Below, piece by piece: positions 22,056-33,593 of a stretch of DNA of 64,000 nucleotides. Source of the stretch: Calendula officinalis (Eukaryota; Streptophyta; Magnoliopsida; Asterales; Asteraceae); assembly GCA_963853835.1 (NCBI GenBank), contig OY970820.1:77496909-77560908 (forward strand), in the 5' to 3' direction. Under the pieces are notes generated by a model. That model saw only the letters and a program-made list of their open reading frames with translations, was not told the origin of the DNA and made no database searches. Within the stretch, counting starts at the first letter, position 1. Each line of letters begins with the position of its first letter. The position numbers and the translations under genes are program-made.

Positions 22056-23330
22056 ATGGTCCTCGAGTCGACACCGAAGGAAGGGAATCAGTCTCCCATA
22101 CCGCTTAGGAACGATTTCACCCCCCCTCTTCCTGCATCAGCCATAGTCAACACGACGTTATGCCCACCTCCTTCCGGCTCCGGAAAAGATGAACCCTCAA
22201 GGGAGGAAATTGAGGAGTTCAATCTCTTCTGCAAGTTTCGAAAACTACGAAACTTGGGAAAAAGCAAGAAGAAGACAACGGAGGGCATGAGCAGGACCTG
22301 GAGGACTCTAACTTACTCTAGTGAGGAGTTACTCGTGAAGAATCAGCAAAAGAAATCTATAAGGAGGAAACCCCTTCTACACAAGCCAATAGTCATGAGT
22401 CAGGAAGAAGCGGACGGAGAAGAGAACGAACTCCAGAACGGAGAAGAGAACGAACTCCAGAACGGAGAAGAGAACGAACTCCAGAGCGGAGAAGAAAAAG
22501 AACTCCGGAGCGAAGGAGGGAACGAACTCCAGAGAGGCGAAGAGAACGCACTCCGGAATCAAGGAGAGAACCGATCCTAGAAGAAGCGAAGGGAGGATCC
22601 GCTTTAAGGCACTCCTCAGTGTGTCGAAGCTTCCGGTCGCCATTCGTGGATGACATCAACGAAACACCGATCCCTCCGGGCCTCAAAGGACCCAGAGTCA
22701 AGTCATACGACTGAACTGGGGACCCCGATGATCATGTGGCAAGTTTCCGATGGGCCGTGAAGATGATACCTATGGACCAAAAGCTGTGGTGTTTGTACTT
22801 CGCCGGAACGCTGGAAGGTTCGGCGCGATACTGGTTGTCTAGTTTGCCCCAAAGAAGCATAGCCAACTTCGAAGAACTCGTGACACAGTTCAGCCACAGT
22901 TTCATCCAACAAAAAAAAGTATCAGCAGCGGTCCCAATCTATTATGGCTTGCCGACAGAGAGAAGGGGAATCGAACAAGTCATACTTCAAATGGTTTAAT
23001 GAGCAGAGTCGGAAAATGCTTGTCCGGGAGGATTCACTCATAATAGCAGCTTTCACCTATGGTGTCCGGGAAGGAGAGTTATTCAGGGAGCTATCGAAGA
23101 AAGATTTCGACAAAGCGGACGATATGATCAACATGGTAAATAAGGTGCTCAAACAAGAGGAAGAAAGCGCCGAAAAGTTGCGTTTCGTAGCGCAGGAGAA
23201 GAAAGGAGCGACGGGGGGAACGTCAAGTAGGTTGGGAGTCTCAAGTAAGTACCCGCATAAGTCAGGCTCAGGAGGATTCCTGCACAAAGGGCAAACGCTT
23301 GAGAGGAAGTTTGCAAACACTAGGTACAAT
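22056..23330 (+). pseudogene. Gag of the Tat element (frameshifted)
   Basis: Capsid protein gene, starting at ATG 22056 (MVLESTPKEG). Its frame must shift near 22400, because an arginine-rich repeat array and then conserved gag (LWCLYFAGTLEGSARYWLSSL) lie in other phases. An in-frame TGA near 22712 interrupts that second segment. Another shift follows the A-run at about 22910-22918, after which gag continues as ACRQREGES...YFKWFNEQSRKML in the frame that leads into protease. At least three lesions, so no functional Gag. Confidence 0.8.
22413..22566 (+). repeat. 24 bp tandem repeat encoding an Arg-rich RRRERTPE array
   Basis: Three perfect copies of GGAGAAGAGAACGAACTCCA plus GAAC are followed by degenerate ones. 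In the frame that continues into gag they encode RRRERTPE units; in the frame continuous with the ATG they read GEENELQN. The first is probably the ancestral reading, since basic RS-like tracts are usual before the capsid domain in this lineage. Confidence 0.75.
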
Positions 23331-24989
23331 CCTCATCGACAAGAAGCTTTCCAAACACAGGAGCTACGGAAGCCTGTAGATGGAAGGGCGATGAGGAAAC
23401 GGTACCCCCGAGACCCCAACGCCTACTGCGAGTTCCATAAAATCATGGGGCACACCACAGCTTCTTGTGAAAGTTACAGAAGAGAGAAGGAAGGTCATGC
23501 AAAAGGAAATGCTGAAGTAGCAACTGCAGAACCACCGGCGAAAGCTGAGCCACCTGCGTATAATGCAGAAATCTTCGCGTTAGAAGAAGGTGGCCCGTCG
23601 AACGCCTCTGGTAGAAGTAGGGGAGCATCCGGTGTTGAAAGTCGCAAAAGGAAGGACGTGGCGGTGGAATTTGGAAGAGGGGAACCTATACCGGATGGAT
23701 ATGCGGGGACCAAACCTTTAGTAGTATTCGGAGTTATAGCAAAAGTGATGGTTCGGCGCATCTATGTCGACGGAGGAAGCTCCGCAAATATCATGTATCA
23801 GCACTGCTTCGAAAAGTTTCCGGAGGAAATAAGGGCAATGCTGAAACCTTCCAGCGCTCCGGTTATTGGGTTTTCCGGACGGTCCGTCTGGCCAAAAGGG
23901 AAAATCCATCTTCCCCTCCGATTAACTGATTGGGAAGGTATCCAGTACAAAACCATATTGGCGGAATTTATCGTAGTGGAGGCTCCTTCTTGGTACAACG
24001 CTATCCTGGGCCGAACCGGCATGTGGCAACTACAAGCCATTGCTTCGACCATTCACGGGCTTCTAAAGTCCCCCTCGGACCAGGGTGTCGTTACTGTACG
24101 AAGTATGCCGATGCCTCCCTTGGAGTGCAATAGCGTCACTCACCAAGACAGTTGGACGAAGCAAGAAGAAGTTCAGGTCGTTATTAATCCGGAATACCCA
24201 GAGGTTAAAGTCCATGTCGGGAAAGACCTCCCGAATGGACTAAGAAGCGAATTAGAAGCTTTGCTGAGAAGGCATGAACAGGTTTTCGCTTGGAAACCAA
24301 AAGATATGACGGGAGTGTCGAGGGAAGTGGCAGAACACCATCTGAACGTTAATCCAGCTTTCGTTCCGGTCCGGCAATCAAAGCGTGGTATGGCCGTGGA
24401 CCGGAACGAGATCGTAAACAAAGAAGTGGAGGATCTGGTATCCGCAGGGGTTCTCCGAAGTGCGCAGTATCCAGAGTGGATAGCTAACCCGGTATTAGTT
24501 AAAAAATCGGATGGGTCAATGAGAATGTGTGTCGATTTCAAAGATCTTAATAAAGCTTGCCCGAAGGATAGTTACCCTCTCCCAGAGATTGAACAAAAGG
24601 TGGAATATTTAGGAGGGTACAAATGGAAGTCTTTCTTAGACGCATATAAGGGATATCACCAGGTACAGATGGCAAGGGAAGATGAGGAAAAGACATCCTT
24701 TCATACTGCAAAAGGAACATTTTGTTACGTCAAAATGCCCTTCGGATTACGGAACGCCGGAGCAACGTATCAAAGGTTGGTTGACAAAGCGTTTAATGAA
24801 CAGATTGGTAGGAACCTCGAAGTGTATGTAGACGATATGGTCATTAAGAGTAGGGAAGATAATGACTTAATAAAGGATGTGGAAGAGACCTTGCTACAAC
24901 TCAGGGAGATAAACATGAAACTAAATCCGAAGAAGTGCTCCTTCGGAGTAAGTAGAGGGAAGTTCCTGGGCATATGGTCACGACCATAG
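22944..24989 (+). pseudogene. Gag C-terminus, protease and reverse transcriptase of the Tat element
   Basis: The longest intact frame of the element. In order: gag C-terminus with a CEFHKIMGHTTASC knuckle-like segment (about residue 160), aspartic protease-like VDGGSSANIM (near 23767), and reverse transcriptase with MRMCVDFKDLNKACPKDSYPLP, MPFGLRNAGATYQR and the catalytic YVDDM (near 24826). It stops at 24989 by a frameshift: the expected GKFLGHMV continuation is read one base over from 24974. The NAGATYQR motif assigns the Tat lineage. Confidence 0.85.
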
Positions 24990-25707
24990 GAATTCAAGCA
25001 AATCCCAAAAAGATAGACGGTTTGCTGAGAATGAAAACCCCACGCACCATGAAGGACGTCCAGAGCCTGAATGGGAAGTTGGCTGCCTTGGGACGCTTTT
25101 TAGCCAAATCTGCAGAGAAGTCCCTTCCTTTCTTTAAAACTTACATGGGCACACGAAGAAAGGGAATGTCGAACGGACCCCGGAAGCAGAAAAAGCCTTC
25201 GTCGAGCTGAAGTCATACCTTAGGACGCTTCCCACCACGGCAAGCCCAGTAGTGGGGGAACCTTTAGTCATGTATCTGTCAACCAATACCGAAGCAATCA
25301 GCTCTGTTCTATGGCGGAAAGGGAAAAGAAGCAAGTACCTGTATACTTCATCAGTAGGGCGTTGCAGGGAGCAGAGCTTAATTATGCTACAGTTGAGAAA
25401 TTGATATTGGCGTTAGTATATTCTGTAAGGCGGCTTTAAAAGATATTTCCAAGCGCATAGTGTCACTGTGATGACGAATCAACCTGTTAAGAACATCCTT
25501 TTGCAGCCTGAGAGATCCGGAAGAATGACAAAATGGGCGATAGAGCTTGGCGAACACGATATCACTTTCAAACCAAGATCAAGTATCAAAGGCCAAGCTT
25601 TAGCCGATTTCTTGATAGAAATGCGTGACAACGAAGTCACGATGGTCGTCGAAGAAAAGGGTACAAAGACGGAAGAATTGGGTCGTTTCCCCGAGCGTAG
25701 GTCTTAG
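24974..25707 (+). pseudogene. RT thumb and first RNase H of the Tat element (broken)
   Basis: The segment 24974-25210 (GIQANPKKIDGLLRMKTPRT) continues RT in a new frame. The connection and the retroviral-type RNase H follow in yet other frames with stops near 25432-25450. The block 25468-25707 (TKWAIELGEHDITFKPR ... QALADFLIE) is the conserved RNase H C-terminus and linker. Several frameshifts and stops make it non-functional. Confidence 0.75.
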
Positions 25708-25710
25708 AGG

Positions 25711-26301
25711 ATGCATACTGACGGAGCGGCCGGGGCGGATGGTTGCGGAGCAGGGATCGTCATAACAGGTCCGAACGAAGAAAAGATAACATACGCTTTA
25801 CGATTCGACTTCAAGTGCTCGAATAATGAGTCAGAATACGAAGCACTGTTAGCAGGTTTGGGTCTGGCAGGAAGTCTGAAGATCAGAAATTTGGAAGTCC
25901 TCACTGATTCTCTGTTGGTTGCCAATCAAATCAATGGAACCTACGAAGCTAAGGAAACGCATATGAAGAAGTATCTCGAAAAGGTAAAGGAAGGAATGGC
26001 TAAGTTTGAGGAAATCAAAGTATGCCAGGTTCCACGGACGAACAAGGAAGTTGACGCTTTGAGTAAGATGGCGTCGATGCTGTACTGCCATCTAACCAAA
26101 GAAGTTCTCGTCGAGATACTGCCAAAACGGAGTATAGAAGGAGGGGAAGAATTAGCCGTCATAGAAGTAGAAGGCGAATGTTGGATGACGCCCATCAGGA
26201 GGTATCTAGACAGTGGTTTATTGCCGGATGACCCGAAGGAAGCAAGGAAGATTAGGGTGAATGCCGGAAAGTACACCGTTAGGGATGGAAGGCTGTACTG
26301 A
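25711..26301 (+). pseudogene. Second, archaeal-like RNase H (aRNH) of the Tat element
   Basis: Frame 25711-26301 begins with the RNase H strand TDGAAGADGCGAGIVI, followed by SEYEALLAGL, the catalytic-type LTDSLLVANQINGTY, and NKEVDALSKMAS (third catalytic aspartate). This additional RNase H downstream of the RT-linked one is characteristic of Tat-lineage elements. The frame itself is intact, with an in-frame TGA right after WRLY-equivalent RDGRLY, separating it from integrase. Confidence 0.8.
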
Positions 26302-27405
26302 AGAGGTTTCTCCACCCCATGGTTAAAGTGTTTGAGTATAGAGGAAGGAAGAGAGGCAATACGAGAGGTCCACGAAGGAATGTGCGGATCGCATGCCAGA
26401 GCCAGAGTCCTTGCCCAAAAATTGCTCCGTTCCGGATACTTTTGGCCCCGCATGTCAAAAGATACAGAGGAACACGTCCGGAAATGTCCTAATTGTCAAG
26501 CATATTCAAACGTACCAGCGGTTCCCTCAGCGAACTTAACAAGTATCTATAGCCCATGGCCATTCTGCCAATGGGGGATAGATATCGTTGGCCCTTTTCC
26601 CAAGGCCCCGGGCGGATTTCAATTCATAGTAGTAGCTATTGACTACTTCACCAAATGGGTCGAAGCCGAAGCACTTGCATGTATCTCAGGGGCGAATATT
26701 GTAAGGTTCGTCTGGAAGCAGATTGTCTGTCGTTTCGGACTCCCACATACGATCATAAGCGACAATGGGAAGCAATTCGCGAATAATCCCTTTCGAAGCC
26801 GGTGTGAGAAATCAAGCATTCTCCAACGTTTCACATCTGTAGCACATCCACAAGCCAATGGCCAAACGGAAGTTACCAACAGAACGATAGTCAAAGGGAT
26901 TAAGACTCGACTCGATAGATCGGGGAAGGGGTGGTCCGATGAGCTTCAAAATGTCCTGTGGGCATACCGAACAACGGTGAGAAGTTCAACTAAGGAAACA
27001 CCATTCAGTTTGGTTTACGGTTCAGAAGCAGTAGTGCCGCATTGTACCGTCTCCGCGTGTGGAAAGTTTCCGCTTGGAGGGGAACGACGAAGCATTAAGG
27101 TACAATCTAGATTTGGTCGACGAAAGAAGGGAGAATGTTGCGTTTCGGCAGGCGGCGTACAAATCGCTGACAGAAAGGTATTATGACGGAAAGGTACGAG
27201 GAAGAGCTTGCAGGGTAGGGGAATTGGTACTGAGGAAAAACGAAGCGAGTTTATACTACAAGCCAGGAAAGCTCTGCCAAACTGGGAAGGTCCGTATCGA
27301 GTGAAGGAAGCTAGAAAGAACGGTTCATATGTTCTTGAAACGATGGACGGATCTCTGGTCCCAAGAACATGGAACATAAGGAACCTACGCAAGTTCCATT
27401 TTTAG
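26302..27405 (+). pseudogene. Integrase of the Tat element
   Basis: Contains the N-terminal HHCC zinc region (H of VHEGMCGSHA, then CPNC near 26485), and the DDE core: D in WGIDIVGPFP (near 26580), D in SDNGKQF (near 26758), E in NGQTEVTNR (near 26870). It ends in LVYGSEAVVP. A frameshift near 27040 moves the C-terminal domain to frames 27059-27304 and 27208-27405 (NWEGPYRVKEARKNGSYVLE ... PRTWNIRNLRKFHF, the GPY/F-type tail). It is otherwise well preserved. Confidence 0.82.
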
Positions 27406-27978
27406 TTTATGTTCGATTGGTAGGTTGTAGGGAGGCAGCTTTCGTTTACAATGGGTCTTATACCATTTATTGTACTTCGCATTTCGTAATTATGTAACCC
27501 TTTCGAGAAAGGTTTTTTTTTTCTTTTAATGTTTTTTGCTTAAAATGCTGCGTAAATTTTCCTCTTACTTTTTACCTTACGATTAAGAAAGAAGTGAGGA
27601 AATACGACGAGAAAATGTTCATAGCTATGAACAGGTTTGCGTCAACCGGAAGGTTGTCGCAATCCTATTACCGGACGAATACCGGAACAACGAACGATAA
27701 ACAATTGAAACTCTTTTTTCTTAAAAGTAGGGGACGCCCTACGAAACGGAGAAAATTGAGGTGACGTCATTATACCGTAGTAAAGTAACACGCATAACTT
27801 AGAGATATTAAGAAACATAATGCAAAAGAGAGTTGATAAAATAAAAAGTACTTCACATTACGAAACGACAATAACAAAGGGATCGTATCTCTACTACAAA
27901 CACGAAAGCACAGTACAAAACGACATCATAAAAAGCACAAGGAAGAAGTGTTATACAAAAACAACCAGTTTGAAAAGC
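27406..27978. other. Spacer between convergent genes of the Tat element
   Basis: Non-coding DNA between the 3' end of integrase (plus) and the 3' end of the antisense gene (minus). No terminator or repeat recognised. Confidence 0.5.
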
Positions 27979-30517
27979 CTAGGGGTTCGAGGGACGGCCG
28001 GAACTCTCGCCAATGTCTTCCGGACCCACGGGAAGACTGTCCACCATCTTCTTTACTTCGTTCAGGCTCACCAATCCGCCTTCTAAAGAGCTTAACAAGT
28101 CATAATCTGAGGCCACCAACTGGCTGAAGAGAGTCAGAATGTTGTTTTCCGCGTTCGGGTGGTCATGCAGCAAGGGGCGATCTCCCAACAAGTCCTGATA
28201 CTCCTTATGAGTATCCAGACAGCCTTGGTATCGACCAAGATTCACGCTCTCCTCTTGCAAATTGGCGTTCCGGTTAATAAAATCATCTGAAGATAAGAAG
28301 ACCTGTATCATGCCAGGAATTCCTCTCTCCAACAGCCAAATAAAGTTCCCACGATCAGCATCCATAAGCTTCTTCTGGCGCTCAATTTCTCGCCTCAACA
28401 AATCACGATCAGATGATACTTCCGTCAAATTCTGTTCAACATTCCTATGGTGAGAGTCTCTATCAATGGCAGCACTATCAAGTTCAGCTATCCTGGCTCC
28501 GGACAACCCCTGTTGCCGCTCTAACTCTTCAATACGCTTCTGCAATTTGGTGTTTTCAATAGAAAGCTGATCAACACTCTCCGACATACGTCTCTTGTCA
28601 TCCACCTCTTTGTTGTAAAGAGACCTGCACTCCGTCATTAAGCTATTGAGACGTTCGAAATCAGCATTTCGTTCCAGAGCAATCTTCTCTCTACAAGCAC
28701 AACGCTCCTGCAATATAGACAGCATCTCAACAGTTCCTGATAGTTGGGATTTCACCCTCGCAAAAACATCGGAGTCAGAATTCTCCCCCAACTCCATGTT
28801 CAAGGGAGGGGGAATTGTTGTGACATGTATGAAGGAGGGTTGAGATGTAGCAGCTGATTTGGAAGAGAGGATCAGCGGGTCCGATACACCCTTTGGAGGA
28901 AGGGGAGGGGTTGATTGAGCAGCAGTTAAACTTTTGGAAGGTTCAGAACCTGTAGAAACAGCGCGACCTATGAAATAAAACAACACATATTAGTTAGAAA
29001 CAGAAAATGGAAATGAAGGTGCGTATAACAAGGTACCGCATCACATACCTTGAGTCGGAATATTGGGGAGTGATACGCCGCTTCTTGTGGGGCGAGGCAC
29101 GTGTAAGGTTCGGGTCGATGAAGATGACCTAACCCCAGCACTAAGCAAGCGATTGCTGAATCGTGCAAGAGCAGAAACCCCTGACGACATGGGTGGAAGC
29201 TTCGGAACTTGAATAAAGCCAGGCGGTGCAGAAATGTTTACAGGCACGGATGGTGGTGGTACTGAAGAACGAGTATTAGAAATCACCGTAGATTCTGTTA
29301 CAAGAGGGACGTCGGGAATAATAACACTATCCGATAAATCTGCAACAAAAGAAAGAGGACCGATAAGAAACGAAAGGGTGAATATACAAAAGATAAAAGA
29401 CAATTACCTTCCAGAAAGGCCTTTTGACGTTTCGAGGAAGAGGATTGGAGATCTTCGTCGTTTCCACGCGGACGTTTTGTTTTCACTGAAGCCCTAGGAA
29501 CCTTGGGGGTTCGTGGTCTTCAGGATCTTTGTAAAGAAACTGGGGGTTCAACAACAGTCACATCTTCCGCATCAAACTCCTCGTCGGTAGTAGGGTCAAT
29601 TTCAATACCTTGCACTATAATATTTTCATCAGCCGATCTCATTTCGGGATCAGACGGTTCTGGGGTACTTTCGGTGTGGCCGCTACTAGGGGTTGGAGGA
29701 ACAAAAGGGGTTCTAGGCCCGTTGATTACATAAACAACACCCTCCGGGGGTTTGCTTTTATCCATTTCAAGACGCTTTAATAGGGATACAGCTTCTCCAT
29801 TGATTTGCCACACAGGGCGGAAGTCTTGACTAAGATAAAAAGGGCTTAGATCCGCCATGCCCAGAAAAACCTCATCGGGATCATCCCATGCTAAGTTGGC
29901 CGAAGACAAACCCCCCACGAAGTTCTTTTCCTCAAGCGTAAGTTCCGGAAGAGGGTCGGACGGCCTTCTAGTAACTATTCTTAGGGTAAAGAAACGTTGT
30001 TGAAGGCAGATCGCTTTATAAAGAGAAAGTTGAACTTCCAATCGTGGATCGAGTCCTTCAACCCAGAAACACACTCTACCTGCCCTTGACGGTGTGCGAA
30101 GATAGCCCAATCGGAACGGCCAGTCACGATGTAGAAATACCTAAATAGCTTCACAGAAAGCGGAATACCTAGGGCACGGCTTAACATAATAAAACCAACT
30201 AATTTCCGCAGCGCGTTCGGAGCAAGTTGTGCAATGTGGATACCCAGATCTTGAAGCACGGTGATAATGAAGTTGTCAACAGGAAAACGGAGGCCACCGT
30301 GTAAAAATTGAAGGTACACCGGTTCGTAACCTTCAGGAGCAGACTTAATGGTGTCAGTGTCGTTAGGAATACGAAGGTCAAATTGGGGATCGATGTGAAA
30401 TTCAGAAATGATTTGGGGAAGATCGTCGGCTTTAAGGGTACAGAAAGTGTTCATGGCGGTACGAACTGCGCGAGAGGTTTTTTCACCTTTTTCTTTGATT
30501 TGTTTGTCTTTCCTCAT
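27979..30517 (-). pseudogene. Antisense spliced gene of the Tat element (Transposase_28-like / coiled coil)
   Basis: A minus-strand gene between integrase and the 3' LTR. Proposed exons: 30517-29408, 29339-29049, 28967-27979. The introns (68 and 81 bp) have GT-AG ends (GAAG|GTAATT...TTGCAG|AT; CAAG|GTATGT...CATAG|GT) and both joins keep frame. Exon 1 encodes a region resembling the plant gypsy-type transposon domain (Transposase_28), with ALGIPLSVKLFRYFYIV. Exon 2 is Ser/Pro-rich. Exon 3 is a long heptad-rich coiled coil (QLSIENTKLQKRIEELERQ). Lesions: a frameshift near 29985 and an in-frame TGA near 29520, so this copy is not functional. Other Tat elements such as Grande carry antisense ORFs here. 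Function is unknown. Confidence 0.72.
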
Positions 30518-30794
30518 TACGATAATATGCGAAAAGAAAAGCAAAGGGGGGGGGGGAGAGAGAGAGATATGAGAAGGATGTGGAGAAGGAACGATAAGAG
30601 GAACGAGATATATGTAGGAACGGAATTCCAAAAGGCAAATGGCAAAGTCCGGAAGTAAAAACCTAACGGTCAAAATAAAATGTACCGTTAGGAACCGTAA
30701 CGCTTTAACGGTAATATTTTCAAAAGAATGTTAACAAGTCTGATCAAGTTAAAATAAACCAACTACGATTAAGATCATTTTAACTAAAGGGACT
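30518..30794. other. Upstream region of the antisense gene and polypurine tract
   Basis: Holds the presumed promoter/leader of the antisense gene, including a G-run with (GA)n at 30547-30570. AAAGGGA at 30786-30792, just before the right LTR, is the probable polypurine tract. Confidence 0.5.
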
Positions 30795-31359
30795 TAATAG
30801 TGTACCCATACCCTTCGTACGTGCATGTCACAAAGCATGCAAAGGTGGCGAAGGCTGAGGATTGAAACGACGAAGTAGAAGCGGATTTCTAGGTCATGGG
30901 GAACGCAAGCGGGTCTTCGGGACGGCTCGCACGCGCATTAAATGCAAGTGGCGCCGAAGCATGCCTCTTGGCTTTATCCGGCGGATAATAAGGCTTCGTA
31001 CACGGTAAGGACCGGAGGATATTAGGGCGACGCGGACCGAAGAATGGTTCATAGTAATCCCGCCTTAACTTTCCGTCCATAAATGGAGGAGTCCGGAAGA
31101 AGAGCAGGTATGCATATTTTCGCCTAACACCTTTACTCCCACCTTCACATTTACTCCATAGTTTTCTCCCAACTACCCTATCGATTTATTCAATATACGC
31201 CCTCGATTCGACTAGTATAAATACTGACTTAAGCTTTGGAGTGCCATCACGAGGTGACCCTCGTGAGGCTTCTGACTTAGGCTTCCTTTCGTGTTTGATT
31301 CGCAGGTTCTCGGACGGAACGAAGGACGGTTCGTTCTACGGAGATTTTGGGTATCAACA
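30795..31359 (+). repeat. 3' LTR of the Tat element
   Basis: Pair of the LTR at 21461-22025. It is followed directly by TGGCACATATT, the remainder of the split MITE. Confidence 0.9.
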
Positions 31360-31360
31360 T

Positions 31361-31380
31361 GGCACATATTAGAAAAAACC
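31361..31380. mobile_element. Right terminal-repeat fragment of the split Mutator-like MITE
   Basis: GGCACATATTAGAAAAAACC complements the MITE left end at 21271-21290 and is followed by AATATACTAA, matching the left flank AATACACTAA. Confidence 0.75.
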
Positions 31381-31749
31381 AATATACTAATTAGTGTAAA
31401 ATATTAGTTATGAGTTATTAACAATTTCGAATTAAACCATTTCTATCCATGTTATAAATGAACATGCATGCTTTTTAGGAATTAATTATATATATACATT
31501 TAAAAAGTTGACTTGTTTGATCCGTTTGATTTATTTAAACCGTTAATATATTTAACTCGTTTAGTTAAACGGATTACATGAGCAATGTTGACGTTGAATG
31601 TAAACATGATAAAATTGAAATATTTGACCTCTGTATATAAACATGCCTCGTATTAAATATTTTCTGACAAACTGACTCATGAACTCGATCTCGCAAACTT
31701 TAACTACACTTGAGTTATGACCCTCAACCCCAATACGGCATAGAGTATT
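31381..31749. other. AT-rich spacer, nothing recognised
   Basis: No coding frame or terminal repeat supported. Confidence 0.5.
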
Positions 31750-32220
31750 AGAGTTGCAAAAATAACCGGATTTTTATCCGATCCGGTTTAAAAAACCGGC
31801 TAGGAACCGGTGTTTGCCTTGTCGGACCGAATCGGGTCGTAAACCCTTGGTTTCGGATCGGATCAATGTTTTAGGGATGGACCGGTTTGAATACCCGTTT
31901 ATTATTAACATATACCGGTTTAAATACCGGTGTTTGCCTTTTCGGACCGAATCGGGTCGTAAACCTTGGTTCCGGATCGGATCAATGTTTTAGTGATGAA
32001 CCGGTTTGAAAACCCGTTTATTATTAACATATGCCGGTTTAAAAACTGAAAAACCAATTTAAACCGGTCTGAATCGATTTCAACCGGATATACGCTACTT
32101 AACGAAAAACCAGTTTAAAATCAAACCAATTTCACCAAACCAGTTTTACCTTTCTTTACCGGAAGCGAATTGGATTTTAAATCGGTCCAGTTTTACTAAA
32201 AGACCGGTTTTGCATATGTA
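31750..32220. repeat. ACCGGTTTAAA-rich element with 120 bp tandem duplication
   Basis: A low-complexity region dense in ACCGGTTT and AAACCGG on both strands. A unit of about 120 bp starting CCGGTGTTTGCCTT is repeated at 31807 and 31927. Ends GTTGCAAAAATAACCGG (31753) and ACCGGTTTTGCATATG (32202) are roughly inverted, so it may be a decayed hAT-type MITE. It ends about 170 bp upstream of the cornichon start codon. Confidence 0.55.
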
Positions 32221-32393
32221 GAGAGTATCGGTTTCCTCCGTTTCTCTAGTTTACTTTACTGAAAACGAACTCTTGAATCGGAAAGCCTAGAAACAAACAG
32301 TGATCCGATCGTTCATCCCCATCGCCTAAAATAGACGATTGATTCTATTAATTGCCTGAGGTTGTGTGCTTCTTCTTCTTCCATCAGCCATTA

Positions 32394-33593
32394 ATGGCGT
32401 GGGAAGTAATTCTGTGGGTCATCTTCTTTATAATTAACATTGCTCTCATCGCCTCTAATCTATATCAGGTGTCACATCATCCATCATCTTCTTTACGCTC
32501 CATCTGTAACGCTACATTCATTTCAGCATATATGCCAATTTGATTTCTACGACAACCTCTTCTAATTCTTCATATTTGATTTGAATGAGGGGTTTTAATT
32601 TTCAGCTTCCTCCGTTTTTAGCTTTATCAATTAAGCACATATATAAAGTGTCCATTCCCCTTTATAGTGGTTCAACTTTGTAATCCTGTAGATGCCATAT
32701 TCCAATTTGATTTCTAGGACAAGCTATTTGGTTCTAGGGTTTTGATTTTTAGCATTTCCCCTTTTCAGGTTTATCAATAAAAACAAGTGTGTTTATTCCC
32801 CTTCTAGTGGTTCAGTTTTGAGAGTACACAGAAGCTGATTTTAATTCTAATTTTATTTTCGCTATACAATTTTGATAGTACGTAGTGCTTAATTAGTAGT
32901 ACAATTAGGCTGCATATGGGAAATCTCATGTTTTCCAATCCCAATTATTAATAGATTAATTACAAGTGTTCTAAACAAATTTCTAATATTGTTGAAATGA
33001 TTTGTAGATTGTATGCCTAACAGATTTGGAAGCTGACTACATGAACCCATACGATTCATCATCTCGCATTAATGCTGTTGTAATTCCTGAAATGGTGGTT
33101 CATGGTGTATGTTGTGCTCTTTTTCTTGTAACAGGCCATTGGTTCATGTTCTTACTTACACTCCCGATCGCTATATATGATACTATGCTGTAAGTTTCTT
33201 TTTGCTTACGTGCCAAGTGTTTCTATTCTTAATTTTCTGTAAATTCTCTCTTATTTTTTTGTATTTTTGTTTGTTTCAGATACTCGAAAAGACGACATCT
33301 TATTGACGTAACTGAGGTTTTTAGATCCATAGATGCTGAAAAGAAGTATCGGATTATTAAGCTTGCATTTTATCTGCTTCTCTTTATTCTAGTCATTATC
33401 AGGTCAGTTGACTTTTATAGCCAAAATTTAATCCCTGCATACATTTAATTCCGAAGCTACCAATATATTTTGACTTTTGTAGTCAAACTTACTTTTCCTT
33501 CGTTTTTTCATCAATTGCAGGATGGTAATAGCAATTGTTAACAATTTGATAGATGATGAGGAAGAAGGCATACACGGTTTTGGATTATATTGA
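32394..33593 (+). CDS. CNIH: Cornichon family ER cargo receptor (four exons)
   Basis: Join 32394-32468, 33008-33189, 33280-33402, 33521-33593; 150 residues, near the usual 135-155. Cornichon/Erv14 proteins load membrane cargo into COPII vesicles at the endoplasmic reticulum. Diagnostic features: N-terminal MAWEVILWVIFFIINIAL membrane segment, the acidic DLEADYMNPYDSSSRIN motif, a second hydrophobic stretch with TGHWFMFLLTLP, the loop YSKRRHLIDVTEVF, and a third segment LAFYLLLFILVII, then a short acidic tail (DDEEEG). All introns have GT-AG ends, and phases 0, 2 and 2 join without frame loss. The start is the only ATG giving a conserved N-terminus. It is flanked by transposons on both sides and appears intact. 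Confidence 0.93.

Larger units (their letters stand above)
21461..31359 (+). mobile_element. Tat-lineage Ty3 retrotransposon (9.9 kb, decayed)
   Basis: LTRs of about 560 bp (21461-22025 and 30795-31359) are about 98% identical by eye (about 11 differences). The primer site follows the left LTR and an AAAGGGA tract (30786-30792) precedes the right one. RT motif MPFGLRNAGATYQR and a second, separate RNase H domain (DGAAGADGCGAG) are hallmarks of the Tat/Retand/Ogre lineage. A 4-5 base GGCA repeat (21457-21460, 31361-31364) is the likely target duplication. The outermost LTR bases could be TAATAG or the TG six bases in. Sense genes are frameshifted, and an antisense gene fills the 3' interior. 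Confidence 0.9.
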
